DNA of 64,000 bases from Augochlora pura (Eukaryota > Arthropoda > Insecta > Hymenoptera > Halictidae), in assembly GCF_028453695.1 (NCBI RefSeq), contig NC_135779.1, positions 868,001-932,000 of the forward strand, written 5' to 3'. The notes beneath the pieces were generated by a model. It was not told where the DNA came from and searched no databases. It worked only from the letters and a program-made list of their open reading frames with translations. The stretch's first letter is position 1, and every line of letters starts with the position of its first letter. Position numbers and translations under genes: made by a program. Below, in pieces: positions 51,758 through 63,200 of the stretch.

Positions 51758-51843
51758 GCCTGAAGTACCTTCATTCCGCCAGGATTCTGCACAGGGACAT
51801 CAAGCCGGGCAACTTACTGGTGAACAGCAACTGTGTACTTAAG
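51758..51843 (+). CDS. nmo: nemo exon: catalytic loop (HRD)
   Basis: Begins GC, completing the glycine codon, and encodes 28 residues from L-K-Y-L-H-S-A-R-I-L to S-N-C-V-L-K. It contains H-R-D-I-K-P-G-N, with the catalytic aspartate at visible residue 111, the phosphate-contacting lysine at 113 and the metal-binding asparagine at 116. The acceptor AG is at 51756-51757 and the donor GTAACT starts at 51844. The intron falls just before I-C-D-F-G, between codons (phase 0). Confidence 0.98.
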
Positions 51844-52171
51844 GTAACTATTTCACCCGTTTTCGAACTCGGCTTCGCGACCCTCGACTGATCTGATTAT
51901 GCTGAAATCTATCGTCGTCCGAGACGAAAGTCTCGATTACGGAGACTTTCGAAATCGGAGCCGCGACTTTAAAAATCAGAACGCGATAAAATATAATTTA
52001 GAAAATTTGACCGTGTCGCTAAAAATCGAGGCTGAAAAAAATTCTCGATTTATCCCCGTTGTTTCGTAAAATGTTGCCGCGACGTCGATAATCGGCCGAT
52101 TTTTCGAACCGATCGAACGCTGGCATCATTATGCCATTATTCGCATCGCGAATAATTTGTCTGCGCCGCAG
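51844..52171 (+). other. nemo intron, 328 bp
   Basis: GTAACT donor and TGCGCCGCAG acceptor, with a weak pyrimidine tract. No feature was seen inside. Confidence 0.95.
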
Positions 52172-52381
52172 ATCTGCGACTTCGGACTGGCCCGAGTGGA
52201 GGAAACGGACCAGAACAGGCCCATGACCCAGGAAGTGGTGACGCAGTATTATCGTGCCCCGGAAATCCTGATGGGAGCGCGATACTACACGGACGCCGTG
52301 GACGTATGGAGCGTCGGCTGCATTTTCGGCGAGCTACTCCGCCGGAGGATCCTCTTCCAGGCACAGAGCCCCGTGCAACAG
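52172..52381 (+). CDS. nmo: nemo exon: DFG, T-Q-E activation loop, APE
   Basis: Seventy codons, phase 0 at both ends. Landmarks are I-C-D-F-G-L-A-R-V (metal-binding Asp at visible residue 129), M-T-Q-E-V-V-T-Q-Y-Y-R-A-P-E and D-V-W-S-V-G-C-I-F. T-Q-E (145-147) replaces the T-x-Y of classical MAP kinases, which is the hallmark of NLK. The threonine is the family's activating phosphosite. The segment between DFG and TQE reads E-T-D-Q-N-R-P, which differs from fly nemo as I recall it, and E-L-L-R-R-R has Arg where the fly and human proteins have Gly as remembered. The donor GTTAGT is at 52382. Confidence 0.98.
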
Positions 52382-52900
52382 GTTAGTCCTTTTTCCTCTG
52401 GTTGAATCATTAACGCGTCTATTATCATCCCGCCACGTCCCCGCCAACAATAAGAGATTCATGAAACGCCCGGGACAATTTCTTTCGCTGTCGCCGAGAA
52501 AATCGCTGACGAGACTCGAAGGATTTCATCGTCGACGCCCGGAGACTCTCGGGATTTCTGTCGCGCTTCCAGGATGGATCTCCGTCCTGCCTTGGCTCTC
52601 TTAGGAACCGCTAGTACATTTGTCAAACTAGATATAAATATGCTAAGATAAGAGGAAATCCCGATCGGTTTTGTCTAATATTCATTGATCTCGCGGGACT
52701 TTAATCAATCGGAATCCAGGCAATTTTTGTACGAAATTCTCGGAATTAATTCTATTGCGGATCTAGTATTAGTAATTCAATTCCGAGTGTATGATTTCAG
52801 AATTAAATTGAGTCAAATTCGACACGGCGGTAACCACGGTAGCTTTAGGAAGCCCTGGCAAAATCGGATTAACGATTGAAGCAAGGGATGATATTCGCAA

Positions 52901-53147
52901 TTAACCTACCTTTCTACAATTCTACAGTATCACAGTCGTATTCCAAATCGTCTAAAATGGCGACTAATAAATCCCAACGTTATCCAGATAATTATCGTTT
53001 GACAATTTTTACTCCATCGTTTATATATTGATAAGGGTAGTAGAATTTGATTTCGATTTGACACACTCGAGTAACATCTATATTTAGTCGATCGCGTTCC
53101 AATTTTTCCCAAGTAGCCTGACGCGATATTGTAGGGCAAAGGGTTAA
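52901..53147 (+). mobile_element. Probable decayed TTAA-type MITE (247 bp)
   Basis: The right end ATATTGTAGGGCAAAGGGTTAA (53126-53147) resembles, in reverse complement, the left sequence TTAACCTACCTTTCTACAATTCT (52901-52923), with several mismatches. Length and AT-rich interior resemble 31009-31260. The left boundary is uncertain. Confidence 0.45.
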
Positions 53148-53411
53148 TATCAGAAACGAAGCAATAGAAGGGGTTAATTACCGCAGTCTCCGGTGAAAAA
53201 TAGTGCCGGTAATGGTTCCCGGAATCAATTGAAGGAAAAATCGAGGCCGGTGCAAGACCAGTTCGGAGAAGTGCCGGCAAAGTCGAGTCAGCGATCAAAG
53301 CCTCGCGAGAGGGGGTTGGTTGACTTTCACGATTCGTTTTCCCGCCGGTGGCCGTCGTAAAACTGTTTTCAGGATCTCCTTGGGTTGCTCCGGGTCGGCG
53401 CAGCCAGCACC

Positions 53412-53440
53412 CCCTCTCTCTCTCTCTCTCTCTCTCTCTC
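53412..53440. repeat. (CT)n microsatellite near exon acceptor
   Basis: CT dinucleotide tract 115-143 bp upstream of the exon at 53555. It could act as an extended pyrimidine-binding site but is too distant to be the acceptor's own tract. Confidence 0.93.
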
Positions 53441-53554
53441 CGATCCCCTCGAATCCCTTGAAATCCCCTTGGATCCCCTCGACGCCCCCTCGGAGGCCGC
53501 CCGACGGAAAATGACCGCGTTATAAACTCTCGCACGTACCACGTTCGCTTGCAG

Positions 53555-53743
53555 CTGGAGCTGATCACGGAATTGCTGGGCACGCCGAGCCCCGAGGACA
53601 TGAGGTACGCGTGCGAGGGTGCGAGATCCCACATGCTGAGGCGTGCACCGAAGCCGCCCTCGCTGACGGCCCTCTACACCCTCAGCAGCCAGGCGACGCA
53701 CGAGGCCGTCCATTTGCTCTGCCAGATGCTAGTCTTCGATCCC
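53555..53743 (+). CDS. nmo: nemo exon: C-lobe helices (LELITELLGTP...LVFDP)
   Basis: Sixty-three codons, phase 0 at both ends. It encodes L-E-L-I-T-E-L-L-G-T-P, a segment matching the NLK MAP-kinase insert/helix G area, then C-E-G-A-R-S-H-M-L-R-R, Y-T-L-S-S-Q-A-T-H-E-A-V-H-L-L and L-V-F-D-P. The donor GTAAGT is at 53744. The reading frame stays open for 417 bases past the donor (to 54160), which reflects intron composition rather than coding. Confidence 0.97.
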
Positions 53744-55045
53744 GTAAGTTTCTACACGCCGACACACACAAGCCGTTTCCACGGCCTTCTACAATCCGCG
53801 GTGCCGACGACCGCGGGGTGCCAGCCCGACGCACACCCCCCGCGAGTCCCCTCGCGGGTCTCGGCTCGCCGGGGTCGACGGGCAACAAGATTTCGAGCGT
53901 CTCTTGAATTCTGCACCGAGGAGACCTTTCGCGAGCGGAACGCCTTATATCGGCCTCTCGCTCGCTCTTCCCACCCCCTTTCTTCGCGCATGCCACCCTA
54001 CTTTCTAAGAATTTCAACATCATTTTATTTCCTTTTATTCGCGTGTTGTTTCCGTGCTTCTTCATTTTCTCCCAATTATTTGCCATTTCACGTCTTCTCC
54101 ATTTTTACAGATTTATTGTTGCGTCGGTTTTTTTTCCACAGCGAAAATGATATTTTATAAGTCGCCTAGAGACAGTGTCGCATCCAGGTAAAAATATTCC
54201 ATGGAAACCCGAGGAAGGTTTCGTGTTTTAAAACCGGCGGGCGCGCACCTTTCGCTCGATAAAACGGTGCGGAAAAATCGTAGATCACTTTTCGGTAGAG
54301 GTCGTTGCGAAGGGGAAGCTACGACCTTCAAATTCGTGGGAAATTCAATCGCGAATGAAATTTGCCGACGTTTTTAGAGATATTTCAATTTTACGGTATT
54401 TTCGGGGGAAAATTCTCGTCCGACGAACTTGAACGAAAACGAACGATAGGATGTCGAAGCGGGGGTTTATTTCTACGTGAAAGTTTTCGATGTTAATGGT
54501 CCAGGTGAATCGTTAATTAATAGATATAGTAGCAGCGAATGGACGAACAAGTTTGACGGAAGAAAAATATGTATCGTCGACGGGTAGCTTCGATATGCCG
54601 GGAGTTTCGAAAATCCTTGGTGGCTCGGACGCGATCGAATCCTCGACCCAGGTGACCTACAGAGCGTCCGCGTCCCGTTGAATTTATTAATCGATAATTC
54701 ATCGGCCGGACGAAGGGAGCAATCGCGCGGTGCCGGCCGTTAATCCAAATCCGTCGGATCGATCGCGTGAGAGGAGGACGAGGAGAGCGTCCCCGTCGAA
54801 TTTATACGTCCCGGTCCCGGCAAGAGCTCGCGCGCTTTTTCTCCCCCCGTGCCCCCCCCCCCGCACGTTACCGTCGCGCGGCAGCCCCCTTCGGCTGGCA
54901 GGGAGTAACACGGTTAACTAGCCTCATAAATAGCGAGGACCCCGGGTCGGGTCCTCTCTCGGGCCGCGCGGAGCCGCCGCGCCGCGCCGTTTTCGACCGG
55001 GCTCTATCGATCGTTCGTTGACCCCGTTCCATGAACTTCCCGCAG
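53744..55045 (+). other. nemo intron, 1.30 kb
   Basis: GTAAGT donor and CATGAACTTCCCGCAG acceptor. The last 300 bases before the acceptor are very GC-rich, with a C-run near 54840-54870. No gene or element was recognised. Confidence 0.95.
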
Positions 55046-55247
55046 GACAAGAGGATCACCGTGGTGGACGCCCTGGCGCATCCTTACCTGGACGAAGGAA
55101 GGCTCAGATATCACTCGTGCATGTGCACGTGCTGTTACACGACCAGCGGCGGCATGAGACAGTACACCGGCGACTTCGAGCCGGACTCGTCTCACCTGTT
55201 CAACGATCACTGGGAACGGAGACTCACCACCGTGCAGCAGGTGAAAG
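55046..55247 (+). CDS. nmo: nemo exon: end of kinase domain and start of C-terminal extension
   Basis: Encodes 67 residues plus one base. D-K-R-I-T-V-V-D-A-L-A-H-P-Y-L-D-E-G-R-L closes the kinase fold, with the invariant C-lobe arginine at visible residue 262. The NLK-specific cysteine-rich stretch Y-H-S-C-M-C-T-C-C-Y-T-T follows, then F-E-P-D-S and W-E-R-R-L-T-T-V-Q-Q-V-K. The last base, G, starts the glutamate codon completed in the next exon. The donor GTGAGC is at 55248. Confidence 0.97.
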
Positions 55248-56701
55248 GTGAGCGACCCCTTCGATCACGGCTACGCAGTAGTGGCATAACTATTTGCAAC
55301 ACGATCTCTTTGGTCTCGCTAGCGCGCCGACCTCGAACGTTTCGCAAAATTTGTGCTCTTTGATCGAATTCCAGTTGGCAAGTCGGTTGAACGACGTTTA
55401 TTGATTTTAGATCGAGGTAGGCACACGCGCGATAGATACAACAACCATTTTAGTAAAGAATAAAAATCATTATTATTATATGCGAAGAGAATGTTTCCGC
55501 GAAGAGATTCCCGGTTCTTTTTATAAAATTTGCTGGAAACCCCCAAAAAGCATCGGTAACGCTTGGAATTCCGTCTTTTTTAAAAGGAAATGAACGCAAA
55601 AGATATTTCGATCTCGTTCCGCGAAGCTTGCACAGCACGAAAATACGTATCTTTTCGAAAACAATTCGCGGTCGACCCGAAATTCCGCGAAGTTCGCCTT
55701 GCTTTCCGATGCGCGAGACGTTTCGCTCACCAACAATAAGATTCTACGACGAAGATAGTTGCCGGGGCGAGAATAGAAAATTAATTAGCCGCAAGAATAG
55801 GGAAAAGGTAGAAAAGAAACGTTGGTAGTGAGTCAGAGGCTTATTATTAATAGCGCCGCGTCCCGGACACACGTGGCCCGTCGCGGGCCGCGCCGAGAAC
55901 AATGATGCGATAGACTCTCTCGCGTGTGCTTGGAACGGCTCTCGGGCCGCGATAACCCATAATTTATCACCTGACCAGGGGACCGTGAAGTTAACGTATG
56001 CCTTTTTCCCTCGTAATCGCCTCGAAACTGGGTAACTAATATCGCGGTTAAAAATTGCGGCAACCGAGCGCGCGCGCGCGCGCACGTCGTTCCTAGGGGG
56101 TTGCTAAGGCCGGATCGAACGGTTTCCACGTGAAAAAAATAGGTTTGGACCTCGGAGAATTATGCCGGGGCGTTCCGGAAAATATCGCCGACTTCGGAAC
56201 CGTAATGCACCGGCGCCGATAATATTTTCAACGAATTATTTATAACCAGAGTTCGCGAAGCTTGTATCGCGCGCTGTACAGAGATCAAGACTTTATACAT
56301 TTATCGGATCGATGTAATACCAGGAGCGAAACTATCGCTTGGAAAGAGAGTAATTAGGCTATGAATCTGTAGCGTTCACGAAGAGGGTGAATAAGTCTAA
56401 AGCGATAGGTTACGAGAATTAAGTCATTTTTCCCTGAAATCCTCTTTGTGCAAAAAGATTCGCAGTCTGGTAGATAAATGCGTGGACCAGTAATTGGTAT
56501 AGAAAATATTTAATAATTCAATGGAATTGTCGCATGCTAATGATGTTTCTCTGAAATCTGTCGCAGCCGGTCAAAGCGAGGCCCCCAGCGAACGGGTTGC
56601 CGCGATCGGGAGAGCTTCGCTTCGATCGGCTGCGACGATTTGGAGTCGCGCTGCCGGTGCAGCCAGTTTCTCACCCTAAAATCGACGGTTGTCTGTTTCA
56701 G
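55248..56701 (+). other. nemo intron, 1.45 kb
   Basis: GTGAGC donor and GGTTGTCTGTTTCAG acceptor, phase 1. A short (CG)n run lies near 56069-56083. Otherwise no feature was seen. Confidence 0.95.
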
Positions 56702-56795
56702 AGGAAATGCATAAATTTATAGCGGAGCAGCTGAACACATCGCGCGTGCCGCTCTGCATAAATCCGCAGTCCGCGGCGTTCAAGAGCTTCGCAAG
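56702..56795 (+). CDS. nmo: nemo exon: C-terminal extension (EEMHKF...AAFKSFA)
   Basis: Begins AG, giving E-E-M-H-K-F-I-A-E-Q-L, then R-V-P-L-C-I-N-P-Q-S-A-A-F-K-S-F-A, which is nearly invariant between fly and human NLK as remembered. It ends with AG of a split serine codon before the donor GTAAGC at 56796. If this donor is not used the frame reads R and stops at TAA 56797-56799, so a retained-intron transcript would still give an almost full-length kinase lacking only the short tail. Confidence 0.95.
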
Positions 56796-56896
56796 GTAAG
56801 CCGTAGGTGGCGGATCGTTCGGGTTTCGAAAAAAGCGATCGATCAATGAAATCTAGAGCCCGTAGCCGAAATGACAATGTCACGGGATAGAGACTC

Positions 56897-56945
56897 GGAG
56901 AGAGAGAGAGGGAGAGAGAGAGAGAGAGAGAGTGAGAGAGGGGAG
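56897..56945. repeat. (GA)n microsatellite close to exon donor
   Basis: About 49 bases of GA, starting 101 bp downstream of the donor at 56796. Confidence 0.95.
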
Positions 56946-58176
56946 AGACGGTTCGAGACATCGGTCTAGAGGAAGAACATTCTGCGAATGCGAACGATCG
57001 TCGTCGCAATAGAATCTCTGTCACGGGGAGAACCGGGTCCGAAGCCTCTCTTCGCGGATTTTTCAACCCCTTCCCTCTCCGTCCGCCTCCTGCTCCTCCT
57101 TCCAGCAACTAGCACCCTCGTCGTCGTCATCGACATTTTTTTATCGATCGCGCGATTCGATTCCTCACGCGCGCGCGCGCGAGAGCGAATATTCCGGCGC
57201 GGATATCGGAGGCGATCGTGTTTCCGAACGTTTTTTGGCGGCAGCTGAGGTGTTCCCTCGATCTCAACGATGGGGGTAGCCGATAGAGCCAAAATGGGTG
57301 AGCAGTTCAGAAATCTTAATCGAAATTAGTTTCGAGGTCAAAATTACCGAAATTACGAATACCCTCTTATCGAGAAAGATTGAGTTTTAATAAATTCAGT
57401 CTTATATTTAGTGCACGTTAGGTTTAGCGTTAATAAATCTAAAAGTGCATTATTTCTGTGGATAAAATAACCGAGAGAAGGACATGAATATTTATGTAAC
57501 CGATGTGACCTGCAACTAATGCGGAGAATTTTTAATTCTCATAAGAAACCGCTGTGACGAGGATTTTCTTAACCCAATTAAAGAGAATGTCAAGACGCTT
57601 GTCTTTTAACACGTTTTGTAGACTGTACCTTGAAAGATTTTTGGCAACAGAAAATTTCCCGCCTCTGATTTTAATAAAAGGGTAGAATATCGAAGAGCGG
57701 GTTTGAAAAAATTCCAATCGCCGGAGTTGTATTCGTCTAGCCAACATTCCAGGTTAAACAAGAGGGAATCGCGACGGCTCACCCATTAATCAGGCCTCTC
57801 TCTCGCCCCCTTAACTCGATAATGACTGGAGCCCGTCAATTTTTCTGAAAATTGATTGGCCGACGGTACAACGGCGATCGCATTTATTAAAGCCGAAAAA
57901 CCAATCGCCGCGGGTTTTGATTGACACCGTATATAGGGTTGCCGCACGCGAGGGGCACCCCTCTTACGGCCGCGCGTGCACACGTAATCTCGAGCCTCGA
58001 TATCGGTGGAGCCTCCATAGCCGCCACGGAATATTCGCGATGCTCAGCGGGAGCGGCCGCAAAACCCGCAGGAGAAAACAGAAAGAAAGAAAGGAAAAAA
58101 GCACATTTCGTCGCGCTTTGTAAATGGCAAAGAGGGAGCGAAAGGGTTCGCGGTTGGGGAGTGCTCGCCCTTTTCT

Positions 58177-58253
58177 CTCTATCTCTTTCTCTGCTCTTCT
58201 CTCTCTCTCTTTCTCTCTCCCCCCCCCCTCTCTCTCTCTTTTCTCTTTTCTCT
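58177..58253. repeat. (CT)n/C-rich pyrimidine tract
   Basis: Nearly 77 bases of C and T only, apart from a few A or G, including a run of about ten Cs. A (GA)n tract of opposite polarity follows at 58381-58415, so the two could form a stem in RNA. Confidence 0.93.
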
Positions 58254-58378
58254 GGTGACAGAGATAGGAGCCGTAAGGACGAGCCGGATTGAAAAGACGG
58301 CACAAATGAAATCGGAAATGGGCAGAGACGCGAGGGAACGAGGACAGTAAAAGAGAGAGAGGGAAGAGAGATAGGGGG

Positions 58379-58380
<2 letters not shown>

Positions 58381-58409
<29 letters not shown>

Positions 58410-58415
58410 GAGTGA
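58381..58415. repeat. (GA)n microsatellite
   Basis: GA dinucleotide tract of about 30 bases, complementary to the pyrimidine tract about 130 bp upstream. Confidence 0.95.
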
Positions 58416-58617
58416 GTGAAGTGGTCGAGCGTGTCGCGGACGGAAATTAAAAACCGCGGAGGAAACAGTACGCCGCGCCGCGGCGCGGCGGAGAGGGGAG
58501 GGAAGGATCGACCAGGGGAGAGTCGAGGGCCGGAACGATCGAAACCAGACAGGAGAAACGATCCTTTTGTCCCGAACGACCCTAACCGGGATCATCATCC
58601 TTGCCGTTTCTCGGCTG

Positions 58618-58649
58618 CGGCCTCCTCCTCCTCCTCCTCCTCCTCCCCC
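58618..58649. repeat. (CCT)n trinucleotide repeat
   Basis: Ten CCT units ending in a C-run. Poly-Pro, poly-Leu and poly-Glu frames over it are artefacts. Confidence 0.93.
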
Positions 58650-59115
58650 CGGACGCTTCCGTGGGAAAAACGATTATGAATGGAACCGCGGTATCCGGCT
58701 CTCGCGTTCCCCCGCGCGCGCGCGTGCAACCGTGTGCCTCGGGATCGATCCATCGATCGGCGCGAGGTTCTCACACCCTTCTCTCCCGATCGAGCGACGA
58801 CGAGATGGTGGACTTTCTCGCACGAATCCGCAGAGAGCCGGAGAACTTGTCGCGCGCGACACGCGCAATCAAGTCGACCGTTTCGAATCGGTGAGCGACG
58901 GTCGAGGAGAAGAATCGTCTTCTTGGAAATTCTTGAAAAATCGTTTGCCGGAGATAGACGCGCCGGGGTTGGCTCTGCCAAAAGATTGTTCGAGACGCGC
59001 GTGTTTTTTTTTTTTTTTTTTAAAGAAATATGGTTCGCCGCGACCGTGCTATAAAAGTTGCACGACCGCCTCGGTCGACACGGACACGTTTTTGTTCACG
59101 ATTTCATATTTTTAG

Positions 59116-59149
59116 CGAGCGCAAGACCGCTCCAACTATGGACCCGTAG
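59116..59149 (+). CDS. nmo: Speculative alternative terminal exon of nemo
   Basis: A plausible acceptor (GATTTCATATTTTTAG, ending at 59115) is followed in the correct phase by C, completing the serine codon left open at 56795. Ten codons, E-R-K-T-A-P-T-M-D-P, and a TAG stop at 59147-59149 follow. It would give a protein ending F-A-S-E-R-K... instead of the family tail. Nothing in the ten residues matches NLK, and such a short in-phase match can arise by chance, so this is only a candidate. Confidence 0.15.
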
Positions 59150-59368
59150 ATGTCGCTTTTCTCCACGGTTTCCACTGCCAATGGCCAAAAGCCCACCATC
59201 TCCAATCAAAACCGAAGAAAGTACCACGCTCTCCCTCCGCAAGGTCGCCTGATTTTCCTAGCGTTTTTCGTCCCGATGGACCAACTAACGAGAACGATTT
59301 TCCTCTCAAACTGCCACGCGCGACGTTACGGAGGGAACGCCGTGAAGCCCACGAACTCTCGTAGCAAG

Positions 59369-59443
59369 AGAAAGAGAGAGAGAGCGAGAGAGAGAGAGAA
59401 AGAGAACGAGAGAGAGAGAGGGAGAGAGAGAGAGAGTGAGAGG
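59369..59443. repeat. (GA)n-rich purine tract (75 bp)
   Basis: GA repeats with AAAG, GC and AAC interruptions. It is the longest purine-only style tract in the window. Confidence 0.95.
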
Positions 59444-59787
59444 AAGGCATGAATGTCGAGACGAACCCTCGACAGAGGATCGTAGAGGGAACATTTGGCG
59501 ACGGTTCGATCCCCCGAGCCCCGAAAACAAGTTCGTGAGAAAAAAAGGTTTAAATAAGATTGCGTGTGAAGTAGTACGGAAAAAAGAGAAAGGCTATCAC
59601 CATAATTATTTTGATGACTGATTATTGATAGATATGTAACATAATGTCTCGTGTTGGTTATTGCCGTCAAGTTAGAGCAAGCCGATCGCCGACCCAGCGC
59701 CCTACGCCGCGTATACGTACACGTTACCACTACTACCAGTACCGAATCAGCTATCTACTACCACTGTCAGCTACTATCGACTACTAC

Positions 59788-59845
59788 CGCTATCGTCTAC
59801 CACTACTACTACTACTACTACTACCACTACCGCTACTACTACCAA
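59788..59845. repeat. (CTA)n trinucleotide tract
   Basis: Interrupted CTA/CCA triplets forming long Tyr-, Thr- or Leu-rich frames. Related triplets extend back to about 59726. It is followed by A/C-rich sequence, an AT run and three CAG units (to about 60040). Confidence 0.92.
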
Positions 59846-60177
59846 TCGTGTTACGTCTCCTCCTGAACGAACCGAACGAACCGAGAGTCAGCTCTAGTTC
59901 CGGACGCGACCTCGCTCGCAGAGGTACTTGAACAAACCATTTTAAGAAATTCTCAAACAAATAACAACAACTTAGTTAACAAACCAGAGAACAGAAAAGT
60001 AAACTAAACAAAAAGATATATATATAATAACAGCAGCAGCCGCCTTCTTCTTTACGTTTTGTATTCGATAATGTCTACGCTTTTACTTTCTCGTTTGAGT
60101 TTCTTCGTCCTGATTTTTCTCGTTTCCCACGATTCTCTTTTCTTTTCCGTCCACCTCTTAACGGGTTCACTTTTTCG

Positions 60178-60222
60178 TTTGTCCGTTTGTTTGTTTGTTT
60201 GTTCGTTTATTTATTCGTTTCA
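60178..60222. repeat. (GTTT)n-like tetranucleotide repeat
   Basis: Consecutive GTTT/GTTC/ATTT units within a T-rich stretch. Confidence 0.9.
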
Positions 60223-63200
60223 CGTCGTATGATCGTCGCTGTGACACACGGCGCACACAGTCCGTGTGCGTTGTGTTGTACCATACCTCTGCTTTCTTGT
60301 TGCAGTCTGTTGTTTAAAGGAAGTATAGTATGAGCGCGTCCGTCCACCGCCCCGCCCTCCGGTCTCTCTCGTACAGCCATAATTCGATCCGGGGAAATTC
60401 GAGGGAAGGACGCCGGGTGGGTTACGTTTGGAAATATTCGGTATTTTCCGTCGACGCGTAGAAGCGGGCCGCGAGGTTCGCGCGCGCGCTCTTCCGCGCC
60501 TACGTGTTCCGCGCGACCAGAATACGATTTGCCAGCCGAGTGTGTACACTGTCGGCCGAAACTTTCGAATCACCGGCTTCGCCGAATAACTACGTCAGCT
60601 TTAACGATCAAACATTTCACGGGAACTTTCCCGGCGAGATGCGCTCGCCGAATTGATTGCTGCGTTTCCGAGGAAATTCGGGAGGACCGGCGGTGCACGG
60701 AATGCGCTCGCGAGGCCCACTCGGACGTTTCTTCGGGAGAATTTTTGCTCCGAGAGAGACACGCGAGAGTCGCCGCGTGTTGCGCGCGTTCGATCGCTCG
60801 TGGTACACGCGTTACCGGACGCGCGCGCGCGCGCCAGCTTTCCCGCCGGAAACGGAACCGCAACCGTCGCCGGATAATCGGGTTTCTCGACCGGATCGAT
60901 CCTCGAAGGTCTGCCAGACGCCATCCAATCTCCGCATCCTGCTTCGCGCGATTCCTCACGCCGTCTTCCGTCGAGCTCTCGTCCGTTAAACCATGCGATC
61001 CGATCAATGCGCGTTCAAAGTAAAAATTCATATATATCGTTGTCTCCGTTTACAGCCTTTTCGACTATTTCAAGTTCAAAAGAGTACAACCGAGGAGTAG
61101 AAGTTAAAAGAGTACAAGTTAAGCCGTAGCTTCGACTCTTTTTTAGAAAAGGTGAGAAGGCGAGGCCTTAAAGTTCTAGGCAAATACAATCGTTTCCAGT
61201 GGACTTTCCAATTAGCTTCCCTGCAATTCCTTTTCGCAGCAAAATCTACCGCACGGGAAAATACGAAAAGTGTCTCGTTCGTAAAAGACGGTCGATCAGG
61301 CGTCACGGAATCGGTAGAACGGGAACCGCTTTCGAAACGGTAGCTACCATCGTTTGCAAGACGAGCGTGGCGGCTAATTAGCGCCGGTTTGGCGCTGCAA
61401 GTGATTAACGGAGTCTTTAGCCTGGTAATAAGTAATAACGCGCGCCGCGCGGCTCGTTTAAACGCGGCGACCACGAGACCTCGCGGTGTTCCTCGGGCAA
61501 TCGACGGGCCCGGGGATTGCGATCGACCGTCCTTCTTCGAGGATCGGTTCAATCCGGATAGCGTGGACCTTCGAGGATGCCCGCAGTCCTGACCCTTTCG
61601 CGTTAAATGTCTCCCTGCGGAGAGCGAGCGAACGTTGGCGCGCGTGTGCGTGGCTCACGAGAGTCTCTCTCTGTAAAGTGGTCATGTAAATAATGCTGGA
61701 AGAACGCCCGAGCAGAGCACTTTGGTCGTCACGACGAGTGTACGATGGCCTGATCAACCATGCAGCCTTCAGCTGACGGGGGGACGGGAATCGGATCTGC
61801 AACCGCGCCGCGACGATTCGCCGATGCGATCGATAGCCGAAAGCACGCACCTGCTCTCTTTCGGGGCTATAGATCCCACGATCCCTAGGAAATGATTCCT
61901 CCAAGATTACGATAGAACCTCGCTGATTGTCGCGTACTCGCTAACGAGCCTGTTTCATTTAATTTTTATTAAATACGCGAGCAAAACCCCGCTTCTCCTT
62001 CGTTCTGAATTTTTTGATATTCGATGCAAAAAATGATGGGGTTAGCAATAACTCGTCCCGTTTTAATAGAAGTGAAAAATTAAGGAAAAGACAAGTTAAA
62101 AATGGAATTGTCGGTCAACCGGCGACGTCTACCGCGCTTCTGGACCCCGTCCATCCACCGAAACGATCTCCGCCGCGATTGGACCTTCCGGCTGACACAA
62201 TAACCCGCGATCATTCCGCGGAAAAGAACCGTAATCCGTCAACGCCCCACCCCTTCGGTTTTTCGACGAGAATTTTCCACCGGATCGTCCGGGGATCGAG
62301 GAGATTGCGAGCCGCAAGGACCGCGTGGTTTTTCCGCCGCGGAATCGGGACACGTTCGATCGCCCGTTTCTATCGGATTCTTCATTTCCCCGCCCCTCCC
62401 CTGAAAGACCTTTCAGATTATTTTTCATTTTTGTTCGTACGCCACCATCTGTCTGATTTTATCACTGTCCAAGGTTTTTCGTTGGTCCCGCGGAGGTTGT
62501 ACGGTACAATGGTAGACGATATTACCTCCGGCGGCTTGCGAGAGTAGACCGTCGCTGTCGTTCTCGCGCCTCCGCGGCACCCCCCGGGGCTTTTCGGTGG
62601 GAGTTTCACGATCGTCGGATTTGCTTTGCCGAGCGCGCGCAACCGCGGCCGGGAAAATCTTCGGTGACCCGGAAATTGGGCTGCGAAGCCCCCCGCGCGC
62701 ACCACCGACGCTCCTCGCAGCCGCGCCGGAAAAAGTTTGCTCGTTTGCGGAGGGCCGCGACGCGACTACGAGATCCGATAAGAGCCGGTCTGTTATTGGC
62801 TCCTCTCCTTGGCCGGCTCCGTCGGGCGACCGCCACCCAGATGTCTCGGGAACGACGCGCAACCCCGTCGAAAACGATGCATAAAACGATTCTCACTCAA
62901 ACTCCTGGGTGAAAAGCAAAATTTCGAGTCGCGCGTTTTGCGTTTGTGAAATGAGAAGCCGTTGCTCCGAGTCACCAGAATAAACTGAGAACCGCTGACC
63001 TCCGACGCAGACCTTGAACTTGCATCGCCGAAAACGTGACTCGCATAGTTTTGCATCGAGACGCCGAAACCGCGGCGAGTTTTGTCCGGGAGGATCCCGC
63101 GTCGGGCCCTCGGTTCCCAGAATTAGCTCGCAACCCCTTCGCGACGCCGCCACCCCTTATTTCCAAAATATTGCGACCTCGAGACGTCCAGCCCCCCCTT

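Larger units (their letters stand above)
52382..53554 (+). other. nemo intron, 1.17 kb, with TTAA element and (CT)n tract
   Basis: GTTAGT donor and CGTTCGCTTGCAG acceptor. A degenerate TTAA-type element appears to occupy about 52901-53147, and a (CT)n microsatellite lies at 53412-53440, about 115 bp before the acceptor. No other feature was seen. Confidence 0.9.

Noticed and set aside
53549..54160. 203-codon frame starting in the exon at 53555
   Set aside because: The first 63 codons are nemo. The rest runs past a strong GTAAGT donor into intron with no homology, while the next true exon continues the kinase.
59161..59180. S-T-V-like codons (TCC ACG GTT) considered as the missing NLK tail
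   Set aside because: No AG acceptor in phase precedes them and the following residues do not match P-S-E-x-P-P-S-P.
59150..59452. 100-codon frame ending in a Glu/Arg repeat
   Set aside because: The second half is translation of a (GA)n tract and the first half matches nothing.
59480..59525. GGTTCGATCCC resembling a tRNA B box
   Set aside because: No A box at the right distance, no cloverleaf stems, no terminator.
59644..59931. 95-codon frame with Tyr/Leu repeats
   Set aside because: It is a translation of the (CTA)n tract.
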